A stretch of 64,000 bases of DNA from Cyanodermella asteris (lineage: Eukaryota > Ascomycota > Lecanoromycetes > Ostropales > Stictidaceae), in contig UYJD01000011.1 of NCBI GenBank assembly GCA_900618795.1, positions 305,806 through 369,805 of the forward strand, given 5' to 3'. Both the position numbers and the translations under genes were made by a program. The number at the start of each line of letters is the position of its first letter. The stretch's first letter is position 1. The notes beneath the pieces are model-generated. The model saw only the letters and a list, made by a program, of their open reading frames with translations. It did no database searches and had not been told where the DNA came from. This document shows positions 46,787-56,774 of this stretch, piece by piece.

Positions 46787-48945
46787 TGCGACGACGACAC
46801 GGTCACGATAGGCGACAGGAGACAAGGAAAGGTCTCTACGGCGACGACAAAAGAGAGAGGCATCGTGGTGGAGCTATGTATATACATGGTTGTCGTGCTA
46901 GTGGTGGCAGCTCGGCAGCACCGAAGCCGTTCATGGTTTAGCTGGGAGATCCAGAAGGCTGTACGGAAGCTTGTCGCTCGGCAATTCGTGGCATTCTCTG
47001 GAGGCAAAGCTCAGGTGGTGTTGGCGTGGGCATCCAGAAGCTGGAAAAGCTGCACAGGAGAAGCGTGGGATTGGATCTGATTGGGACCAGCGGTCGCGAT
47101 ACCACGGGGCGCCCTGGCCCAGATTGTAGGCACGTGGCTGAAGCTTGAAAAAAGCTGGTTGGCCAGGGCATGAGAGGTGACAGGGAGGAGGAGATGAGAA
47201 GTGGCTGCGAAGGAAGTCGGCGATGGGCCCAAGAGCCAAGAAGTCGAGGTTTGCACGGGTGGGAGTTGAACTCCAGCCAAACTCCCGCGGTGCGTCGACT
47301 GCTTCTGGGCAAGAGCGACCAGGGCGAGCCGAGATGAGCAGCTGGCGGATGTGGCGCCCGACTAGCGCCACTGTCCCTGATCCTCGCAAGCGCTTTGACG
47401 AGCTCGATGCCCGTATCCGGCTTAGCCGCAGCAAGGAAGAACCCGGCCAGGCCGCCCAGCGCTGTCACGCTCGCTTCTGCCATCCTCTTTCCACTCAACT
47501 GGGAGTCTGGCAGCCATCGCGGCTTGCTCTAGAGCGCACCGGCTTGCTGCAATTGCCACCTTTTCCTCCTGCGAAGCCCTTCCGACTGGCTGCCAGCTAT
47601 CGGCCTCAACGAGAATCACATTGGACGCGTACGCAGGCGTTCGAGAAGCCGCTTCTCAGCTGCGCCCCTGCAGGAAGAGGCGCAACACCAAATTGCTTGT
47701 CTTCCTCGGCACCATGGGCCCGGCGCTCTGCAGCCTTCGACATGTTCAACTCGCTTATCATCGTTCGGTGACGTCCGCTCACTCGGTACGAGAGGAAGGA
47801 AGAAACGAGCACTCGCCATCCAAGCAGCAGCATCACCTCGGCCGGCTACCAAGTCACTCACTGTTGGCGATATCACAGCCGGCAAACGAGCGCCGTTGAG
47901 CCGCTTGGGCGACTGTCTTCGACTCGCATGCCTGTGAGACACCAGAGACATCTCGCGCCTTGTGTTGGGATCCGGCAACTCGTCAACCCCGGTCGCCGCA
48001 TGGCCTTGCGGAGCCACACTAGCGCAGCTGGAACCGTCGAACACACTTCGTGCATGTCTTTCGATGATAAGTACATCGACGCCAGCTGCAAACTCTTTCG
48101 GCCTTACACATGTCTCTTGCCTCCGCATACTCCCCGCAGGAACTTTTCACAAGCGGATCTGGGGATGTGAAGTACGGCGTGTTCCAGGGCCACCGCTAAA
48201 AGTGTCTACTCTGCTTGTATGCGCATGTACGCTGCGACCGCGCAGAGACCTTGAGACCGAGCGGCGGCCACTGACAGACCCAGCACAGACGGATCTCGGA
48301 TACCTTTGGCTCCATGTTATCAAGTGACAACGGTGTACACGAGTGCCACGACGGCTTTTGGGCACAAGGGTGCATGGACGAGCTTGTGAGGGTGTGGTCC
48401 CGACGCCCGCTCCCGTGCCGTCTTCGTTGTTTCGACACATCTAGACTGACATCTGACCGTGGCAGCTTGGAAGACTGCATAGTCCGTAGTCGCAGCCTCG
48501 TATCGATGTGCGCACCTCAGCACACACAGATCAGTAGGCAAATACTGGAGTTAAGCAAGTCGTTGAGTGATCGTGTGAAAAGCCCACGATGAAAATTATA
48601 GGTATTTGTATGCCCTGAAGATCAATGTCGATCAGGGACAGACTGTCTTGCACTGTGAGACACGAAGAAGATCCATGAGCCGCGTGGGCCCGATCAAGAT
48701 AGGCCCACTTCGAGTACCAAGATGTGGACTAGGGGTTTTGGCGGCAAGATAGCGAGGGCTGCGGGGAGGACACTGAAGCGCGTAGGTGAGCTTGACCCCT
48801 ATCATCAGCTACAAGAGAGTCCTCACCAGGTGAGAGCAAACCACCATGGTCAGCACGCATTTATACTCCTGGCCTATACAAAAAAAATTCCATACATTCT
48901 GCAAGCGCTGGAGTGGAAAATGAAGCAGACTCAATGGTTATTGGT
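46787..48945. other. Intergenic region upstream of the WSC gene
   Basis: About 2.1 kb. GC-rich ORFs occur on both strands (46938-47498 and 47616-48128 on minus, 47223-47771 on plus), but none has a recognisable motif. The minus ORF starting MAEASVTALGGLAGFFLAA is the most protein-like and could be a lost or lineage-specific gene. I do not call it. Confidence 0.4.
46879..46884 (-). promoter_or_regulatory. TATA box of the WSC gene
   Basis: TATATA in the palindromic context ATGTATATACAT lies about 95 nt upstream of the ATG at 46786. Confidence 0.55.
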
Positions 48946-49629
48946 TCACTGACTGTTCAGAGCAATGTCAAAATTGGCTGGGGCATACCTAATCGCAGCA
49001 GCCGGATCCTCGACTGGACCTATGCTCGTCAACGACGCTACTAGTACTGAACCTGTATTGAGATGTATGAAAACAGCTCCGGACGGGCGAGCATGCCAAT
49101 GATTAGTGACCGCTGAACAAGGTGGTAGACTGTGCGAGGCTGCCTCGTCAAGTCCATGTCGGCCTACTGTGAGCCCCGCGAGTCCCGATGGCAGCCTCCT
49201 CTGCGAGGTGGACAAGAATGCCTCAAGGAGTTCGCTACAATATCCATCGCATGAACATATATCTCAACAGTGATACCGCCGACATATCCCGTAGGGCACG
49301 CCTTGATCGACCAGCCCATCGAGGCAAGTAATTAGCTTCCTGAATTCATGATACACGCGGCTGAACCTGCCGGGCAACTCAAGAGCCTCGAACCGTACTC
49401 CGTGACCAACATCGATCGACCCGTCTGATGATCGAAATTCGACCCGTTCTTTGTTCACATACCGTCCTCGTTGCAATGTCGTGGGGCAAAGTCCCACCAC
49501 CGTGACGAGGTCAGTGAGTATGCCCCCATCGGGGAGCACGTCTACTGTGCCGTCTGCGCAGCCTGTCTTCGAGACTGTCGAACTCGGGAGTACGAGGGCT
49601 AACGTGAACCCGTCGCGCTGCGAATGGCT
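48946..49629 (-). pseudogene. Unidentified coding relic with in-frame stop
   Basis: On the minus strand one frame stays open from 49629 to 48946 except for a single TGA at 49264-49266. Both halves read like real protein: GTVDVLPDGGILTDLVTVVG and LPGRFSRVYHEFRKLITCLD before the stop, VFIHLNTGSVLVASLTSIG and EDPAAAIRYAPANFD after it. The frame begins after a TGA with no ATG, so the 5' end is also lost. I do not recognise the family. It sits in a stretch of broken genes next to an F-box relic. Confidence 0.4.
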
Positions 49630-50453
49630 TCAGCACTTTCAGATCACGGGCAGGACCAAAGATGATGGTGGAGCGTTCGCTTTGACTCATTGGTTTTTAT
49701 TCCATTCTCTGAATACGCTGGATTCGCAGGCAGTGGGATTTCTTTGCTTAAAAAAAAATTAAATTCTATATGTGAAGCGTTTATTTGCTCTGTTGAATAT
49801 TCGCAGGGCAGTCACCATCAACACTTGCGGCTCTTCCACAATGAATTCTTGTTCTTCCATGTTAATATACATGTCGCGATCTCGTGAAGTGCTATTGTCA
49901 ACACGCCACGTGGAGCGACTGCGAAACATCTCCTGTCGGGTCCAGGCAAGCTTCACCGCGGCCTTGAGGTATCCTGTTCGGAGGGGAAAGACGAAGCGAT
50001 TCGCGAGCACCCGCACTGGGAATGACACAAGCCTAACGAAATAAAGTGTCACGTCTACGGTAATCGCCCTTGGATGCCGCTCTGCTACCACATCATCTGC
50101 AAGGCCGTCTGGCGAACTCGATACAGATATCCTTGATCGGGCTGCAATGGAAAAGAGAGATACGAGATCGCCTTACCTCGCCACAGATCTGCCATATGAG
50201 GTGATGCGTGCTGTCTGGAAAGGCGAGATGAAAGATAGGAGACGGTGCCGGTCTGTGCTGACTGATTATGGCGAGATCACCGAGGTTGACAGCGTGGTAA
50301 GGTAGAAACCTGAGTTGCTTGCGATTCAGAAGCTGAGAATCTCCGATCGGGATGGCAGCTGAACCCTGTGTTCATATTGGTTGCTAAGGAGAATTTTCGC
50401 AGCGCGCAGCATACTATTTCATACAGGCACCATTCATCAAAGATCCAGTCCAC
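49630..50453. other. Relic-containing spacer
   Basis: Includes a minus-strand ORF at 49759-50091 (INMEEQEFIVEEPQVLMVTA), in the same frame as the relic to its left, and a plus-strand 52-codon ORF at 50147-50305. Both have protein-like composition but no identifiable domain. They may be further pieces of the two neighbouring broken genes. Confidence 0.3.
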
Positions 50454-52333
50454 ATGCTCGAGCTTGCCTCTATCTGGACGAAGCTGCGGCCGCACGACGC
50501 CTTTACATCAACACGACCGCGTACAAACACAAGTGTCTTCCATAACTTACCTAAAGAGACTTGCTTGCTTGTCATTGACAGTTTGCCACGACAAGATCTG
50601 AGGCACATGGTCAACAGTGGCTTGTTGGTGACCAAGATCCCCAGTTGCTGGTGGCGTCAGAGATTGCGCAAAGACATGCCATGGGCTGTGGGAGTTTCAC
50701 CACGTCAGACCACACGACCCAAATATCAATTGGCAGCACGCCTACTTTGTCGCTGAAAGGCTTACTCGCCAACAAGACACCCACCACCTCCTAGCACGGC
50801 TCAACGAGAGGCGATCTTTATGTCGATATGAGGTCAAGGAACAATGGCTGAGCGAAGAGCCTTCTCAGCCAATCCCGTTGCTGGCTGCAGAGGCTTTAGA
50901 GGCTTGCCCGGCAAGTGTGCGCTCCAAGGGTTGAACTGTCATGACTGACAAGCAGGCGCAGCCACGAACAGGACCTGGCAGCCATCTTGGAACAGGCGAC
51001 AGGGCTGATCGAGGGTTGGTAGGAAACGCCATTAGTCCTAGCCACCCGGGTTTATCGAACAGACGCCGCATTTGGAAGCTGGCCTACAGCGAGTTGGCGC
51101 CCATCTATCTAGCCAAGGAAAGAGCAACGCAGAGAGGCTGGAGAGGCATCGACTGGGATGATATTCTCGAGACAGAACTGCTTCCGACCAGCTCTGAGCT
51201 TGATCACGCGAAGCAGAAAATGAACATGGTGAAACAGGGTTCGTCAATGACAGCCACAATCTGGACATGACTCCGAGAGAAGAATTCGACACAGACCTGT
51301 TTTCTATGAGTTGTGTCATCGCGGACGCTGGAGCCACAAGGAAGCATGGTAAAACATTATGTGTCAATGACAGTCACGACCTGGATCTGAACAAGCTGCG
51401 AATCAAAGTAATCTTCAATACAGCAGAAGGGACAAATCATCGCACCTCGGGTTCTTGGCAGTTGCGATGTACAGCAGGGCAAGTTTTATCTGATCCAGAA
51501 CATGTTGCCCTCGTCGGCGATCCCGCAGCTGGTTTGCGAGATGGACCCACCTTTTCCGGGCTGGGGCAACGTCGGTGGGATGTAGCCAAAAAATGAGCTC
51601 TACGCCAACCTCGCAGGTCTCAGAGGCTTCGACCAGATTGTGAACTGTTTCCTGAGAGCACATGGCAGAGTCACCAGGCACATCTGTCGCTTGAAACCGC
51701 TCCTATTCTCCCGGAAAGGCCAACCTGATTTCAGCGACAGAATTGGGCATTGGCCCTGGTCGAATAGAGTTGGTTTGAAGGCAGACGAGGGACCGTATGT
51801 AGTCGTACTCAGCTGGGAAGTGGTGGAAAGCAGCACAGGGGTGAGTCAAGCCATAGCTTTGCCATCTTGCGTTCGTGTCACAGACGTTGAGCAGCAGGAC
51901 TGTCCTGATACCCTACCAGACACGGGAATCAAGCATAACGAGACTCGGTCTCTTGACCCTACCGAGGCCTCGATAAATGTACCGGAGCTCGGATGCGCCA
52001 TGGACAAAGGCGTCTTCATCATGAAGCCATTCAGAATTGAACAGTATCAGAAAAAGAGACCAGCTCCTGCGAGGGCCTCCACTCCGGCGTAAGCCCACAG
52101 GAGACCCTGTCCCTCGCAAGGCATGGAGATCGGCGTTCGGAGCCTCTAGCTTGAAATGGTGTTTCGAGGCGGATGAATTCCACGTGGCCGCCGTCGAGCG
52201 GGGCTCATGTGTAGCTTTCGCAGCTGTGCTGAAAGGCAATGATTCCGTTAAGGCTGCTGCAAGGGTCGGGAGCCGCAGGCTGCAACTACCAGATGAGCAG
52301 TTCGCCGAAGCCTCAGAAACAGGATCGAGCTGA
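50454..52333 (+). pseudogene. Degenerate F-box protein gene
   Basis: Successive plus-strand frames spell out pieces of one protein type. 50454 onward carries an F-box (FHNLPKETCLLVIDSLPRQD, then WWRQRLRKDMPW). A one-base shift near 50690 moves the reading to WEFHHVRPHDPNINWQHAYF and NERRSLCRYEVKEQWLSEEP, ending at 50934. A third frame (from 50941) has GLSNRRRIWKLAYSELAPIY. Frames at 51267-51596, 51640-52092 and 52037-52333 carry GLRGFDQIVNCFLRAHGR, DRIGHWPW and ELGCAMDKGVFIMKPF. The order F-box, YEVKEQWLSxxP, LxNRRRIWK, then a beta-rich C-terminal half is that of a large family of fungal F-box proteins. At least four frame breaks make it non-functional. F-box proteins recruit substrates to SCF ubiquitin ligases. 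Confidence 0.55.
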
Positions 52334-52933
52334 GTCGGGACAAGACGCAGCCGACGGCGTGCGGCTTTCTTTTGATCACATCCTTGGGCAGACAATAAGT
52401 TAGACAAAGTTATCAAGCAGGTCTCGAAGCTGACGGAGACGAGGGTGAAAACCCTGTTGTCGGTTGACATGACGGAGCATCCGGTAGTGACAGTGCATTG
52501 TCAGCATAGTGGCATGTTGGTCAAAGCATGTCTCCCGAGGCCATGGATGGCGAGCTGTCAGGCAAAGAGCCCCATGAAGCCTAGAATCAGCTTCAGCAAA
52601 CCCGGGAAGAGCATGGCGCTCTGCGGGCCTGAACTCGGCATATGCTTGGTGCCAAATAGCGTGTGGCTTGTGCCCGAAGCGCACGCAGGGTCATGAACGA
52701 TTGCTTGAGTTAGGACCAATTTGGAACTTAGCCCGGCGAGCGGACCGAGCTTGGGCAGAGCAACCTTATGTAAGGCCACATATCGACGTGGACCGGTGGA
52801 TCATGAAAAGCCTAAAGATGCCATTGGTGGCTTGTGAAAATTTCGCAAGAATAGACATGTCCTATGTGATGGTGACAGGCGTGTAGGAGCTGCAGACTTT
52901 TGAGCGGGAGGAAGATGACGCTGCCGCCCTCGC

Positions 52934-52960
52934 GCAAGCTGCAAGCTGCAAGCTGCAAGC
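52934..52960 (+). repeat. GCAAGCT heptamer tandem repeat, about four units
   Basis: Three perfect GCAAGCT units and a final GCAAGC. The related string AAGCTGCAAGCTGCAA recurs near 54013. Confidence 0.85.
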
Positions 52961-54121
52961 GCAGGAACAGGACTTGGGTTGTGGTGGTAGGTAGGATTGT
53001 CGCCAAGTATTGCGACAGCGAGATAAATGAGGGCGAGCAGCAGCGCGCGTAGCACGGATTGCAAAGCAGGCAGCGACTCGCAGTCGGTGGGCTGTAAAGT
53101 TGCGAGATGGCACTGGTGGCGTTGCTGCATGGGGCAAGCGCGATGCATCGTGGGTGGTCGCGACTGCTGCCCTTGCGCTTGGCAGGCCACACCAGGCCAG
53201 AGGCTGCCAGCGAGGGAGAAGAAACCTGTACGGGCCTCTGGGAGAGCAATTTGCGTTGTTGATTGCCGTACATACCTCGCAATTCGTCGTACGCCGTATG
53301 TCAAATCTGCACGACGCGCCGGTGAAAAAGTATGGCCAGCATGCTTTCGCGGGGATCATGGAAATGAGGCGAGTGAAGTCTGGAGCCGGAGAAGACATTC
53401 AAAGTCTCTTCATGGTGATAGTGTCGACGATGCCAGGGATGAGGTTTGGCATGCCTTCCAGCACCTAAGGGTCTTTGTTGCTCGCGACATGCCCCGCTGA
53501 TGTGCCGGATCAACAGCAGATCAGAGAAGATCAACAGGCACCGCTTTGGGTTCCACACTGCACGCTGGGGCCACTTGGACTCTGCCCGACTTATCCAAGT
53601 CCTCGCGTCCGGTGGCTTTCTTGGCCCGGCCGCACCTTCCTCCGGCGAGCTCATTCGCTTACTGTCGCGCTAGCATCTGCCGCCAAACCGCTTCTGGCGC
53701 TTCCAGATTAACTCAACGCCGTCTGCCTCGTGGCTTTCTCTTCCATATCTCTTCCAACTGCTTCGCTCCACCAACCACAGCTGTCCGTTTCTCCCCCCAG
53801 AATTCCTGCCTCAAGTCCAGACCAGCACACGCTCGCCAGATCATGCGTGCTTTCGCTTCCGCTTTGTCCGTGTTTTGATGATGCAGACAACGCCGCTGCG
53901 AGCTCTTCTTCGTACAGCGTCACCTTGATGACCGCATTTGCCTGTCGGTTTGCTGGCATAAAGCTATTCTTCGCTTGTCCGAAACACCGTCGGCTCCGCC
54001 TTTCCGACCTGAAGCTGCAAGCTGCAATGCTACGCTTGTGATGGCCTGAGGTGGCGTTATTCGAGTGCGTGGAACCGCCGCCGTGGCCCCAGTTCTCGCT
54101 CACTGCGTAGACATGCAGTAT

Positions 54122-54140
54122 GTACGTACGTACGTATATA
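54122..54140 (+). repeat. GTAC tetranucleotide repeat and palindrome
   Basis: Three GTAC units running into GTATATA, within a palindromic TATGTACGTACGTACGTATA-type context. Confidence 0.8.
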
Positions 54141-54599
54141 GGCTCTACCAGTTCGGGCCAGCTCATCTCCCGCCGGCAGTCTCACTTGAAGTACCGGCTG
54201 TCCGTCGTTGGCTTATCCACGTAGTCATTGCGTTCCTGAACGCCACGAGCTCGCTCCCATGCCCAGTGCGAGCTCGGTCCAACCAGCGTCCGCCCTACGA
54301 TCGGACCTCTATGCAAGCCATGGCGCTATTCCAAGCTATGCTGAGCCTGGTCGCGAGCCTTACGCGTGACTGTCCCGTCCTGAGGCGCTGGCCTGGATGC
54401 CTGTCGCCAGCTGTTTTCCCGAAGCGTTCAATCGGCGCTGCCGCTCGAGGCTGTGGTTGCTCCAGACGCAAGCTGATCCTGTCGACACTTCTTAGCTGGG
54501 CTTGCAAGCCCCGAGCTCTTGCGGCAAAACCTGTCCTTACGGGTTAGTGTTTGACAGCTCCAGACTGTAGACTTGTCAGGCGTTACACGGTGCATACAG

Positions 54600-54605
54600 T
54601 ATATA
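54600..54605 (+). promoter_or_regulatory. TATA box of the secreted Apple-like gene
   Basis: TATATA in CAGTATATATCTC lies about 160 nt before the ATG at 54765. Confidence 0.5.
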
Positions 54606-54764
54606 TCTCAAGCTCTTTCCTCTGTCGATCCCTTCCGCTTCCCTTCCGTCAGCATCAACATCAGAAGTCTCACGACCTTTCAAGAGTTTCCAGAGTTTCT
54701 TGAGCCCAGTTCTATACTCGAGCACCAACTCACAAATTCGTCAGACTCTTCCCGAGCTTCCAAT

Positions 54765-55928
54765 ATGCGCTCCGCTGTTCTCATCGCCGCTCTGGCAGGC
54801 GCCGTCATTGCCTCGCCCGTCCTTGACAAGCGACAGGGAATCGAATTCGACCTGGTTGAGGTATGTCAAGTCATCCGATATGTTGGCCTTGTTTACTAAA
54901 GGAGGCTCAGGTTGCCGACGCCCCTGACGTCCTCTCCGCCCCTATTGGTGGCGGTGAAGACCCCGTCACCTACGATGCTTCCGCAGCCGCCGCCGCTGCA
55001 GCTGACGACCCGGTCACCGACGACTCCGGCTCCAGCTCCAAGATCAAGGCTCGCGGAGCTATCTGTGCTCCTCAGCCGCTCGGCAGCGGACCCGTCCCAC
55101 AACCCGACACTCCCGCCGCTTTCCTCGCGATGACTGACTTCAACAAGACGGCCCTCGACGTTAGGTATCCTAACGCCTACTCACTGGCATTTGGCCCTAC
55201 TCAGGCCAGCGCTCAAGCCGGCTCTTACCTCGGCTACTACACTTTGGACACCTACGACCCACTCGCCTGCCAGGCCAAATGCGATGCCAACAAGAAGTCT
55301 TGCTACGGTTTCAACATTTACTTCGAGCGCGACCCGACCCAGGATGCCAACGATGACTCGTGCAAGAACCCCCCTTCGACCACTAACATCAAGTGCGCCC
55401 TCTACGGAAGCACCCTCGACCCCAAGTCGGCCAAGAACTTCGGCCAATGGAGGAACAAGTTCCAGGTCGTCATCGCCGGCTCCATGGCTTTCAACAAGCT
55501 CGCTTCCCCCGACAACATTCCGGGCTTCCAGCCTCCGGTCGCCCTCGACGGCTCCATCAACGAGCCCACCGGTGCCAACTCCTATATGGGTGCCAAGTGG
55601 TACCCTGGTCCATACAACCCTTCCCAGTGCACTCAAGCTTGCCTTGCTACCAGCGACTACCTCGCGAAGACCGCTCCCGCCGGCACCACCCCAAGGGTCT
55701 GCACTTTCGTCAACTCGTATGTGCTGAGCAAGAACTTTGTGCCTCAGGGAACGTAAGTCACAGGAAACACTCGCACACCTTGATACCTTTGCTAATCTAT
55801 ACTCTAGTTACTGCGGTCTGTACAGCCAAACCTGGAGCGACGACTATGCTGACAACTACGGCCAGTGGCGCGGCAGCGACAGATATACTGTTGGCCAGAG
55901 CTACGGCTGGACTCTCAGCCAGTCTTAG
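54765..55928 (+). CDS. Secreted protein with propeptide and PAN/Apple-like Cys pattern, 352 aa
   Basis: Exons 54765-54860, 54911-55752 and 55808-55928, with introns of 50 and 55 nt (GTATGT...CAG and GTAAGT...TAG). The signal peptide MRSAVLIAALAGAVIAS is followed by PVLDKRQ, a Kex2 site, then an acidic Ala/Asp-rich propeptide-like part ending at KARGAICAPQPLGSG, a second possible KAR cleavage. The mature part has ACQAKCDANKKSCYGFNIYF and WRNKFQVVIAGSMAFNK, a PAN/Apple-like pattern in which paired Cys bracket a helix, then QCTQACLATSDYL and a Tyr/Gly/Trp-rich end (YCGLYSQTWSDDYADNYGQW). This layout is common in secreted fungal proteins of unknown function; no catalytic residues can be named. 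It may bind glycans or protein. Intron phases all agree, so the model is firm even though the role is not. Confidence 0.85.
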
Positions 55929-56774
55929 GAGTGTTCTGTATGAAGGCATGAAAAGTGTTCTGACATGTTTTGACGCATTTACACGGCTGGCGAGTTCTTC
56001 AGAGGCACATGTTTCGCACGTTTGTTTGGAGAATTTGCAACTGGATACTAAGATACACCGCATCAATAGATTGTATTACATGGAACTTGAGTTCCTAATA
56101 TTCAAAATCCTGCCAAGTCGGTCCCTTTGCACATGTGCCGTCAGTGCCTACAATTCGTGAAGCTCGTCATACTAGCCTCACATCGACATGAATGCTGTTG
56201 TTGTCGCTTTTCGCGGCACGCACGAGTCTGATAAGAGATCCGCTCGATGGCACTCATCACCTCAAGTCCTGGCCAATCGGGGCACTGAAGTGACAGTCAG
56301 GCTCGCCGGATTGCTTCTTCTCTTCTTGAGGCTTGTGAAAAGGCGGAGAGCCTCGCTCGATTGCCCAAGCCGCATGCGCGAAATTGCTGAACTCTATCAT
56401 GGTTCATCGCGCCCACAAATAACGCGGTAATTTGACAATCAGACTGTGGCTGGGCGGCAAATGATTGCCTTGCTAAGAGCTATTTTGAATTGGCTGCGGT
56501 TGATTTTGCCACTAGCATATGCCGGGATGGAAAATTGTGCGATTGAAAGCAGATGGTATTCGTGTGTAGTTGAAGCACTTTGGCATCGTAATAATCAAAG
56601 CTTGTGTGTCTGATTGGCGGAGTCTCCCATCTTCGGAGTTCTTGACTCCGCAGCTATCCGCGCCTCTCCAGCCAACGCAACGGATGGTCAACAAACGAGC
56701 CCGCTCCGCAAGAGAGAAACAAAATGTTGGATACCACGCTTGATGCCGCCTGCGATTTCTAATTGAGTGCGTGC
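55929..56774. other. Intergenic region
   Basis: Between the secreted Apple-like gene and slx4, both on the plus strand. No supported ORF, RNA gene or repeat. Confidence 0.5.

Larger units (their letters stand above)
52334..54764. other. Long intergenic region
   Basis: About 2.4 kb of mainly GC-rich sequence. ORFs up to 178 codons appear on both strands (52801-53500, 53708-54166), but in all frames at once, with Arg/Ser/Cys-rich composition typical of chance ORFs. Two short tandem repeats are listed separately. The right end holds the promoter of the secreted Apple-like gene. Confidence 0.5.

Noticed and set aside
52801-54166. Several 100-180-codon ORFs on both strands
   Set aside because: They overlap in many frames at once in GC-rich DNA, show chance-like composition and no conserved motif or splice pattern.
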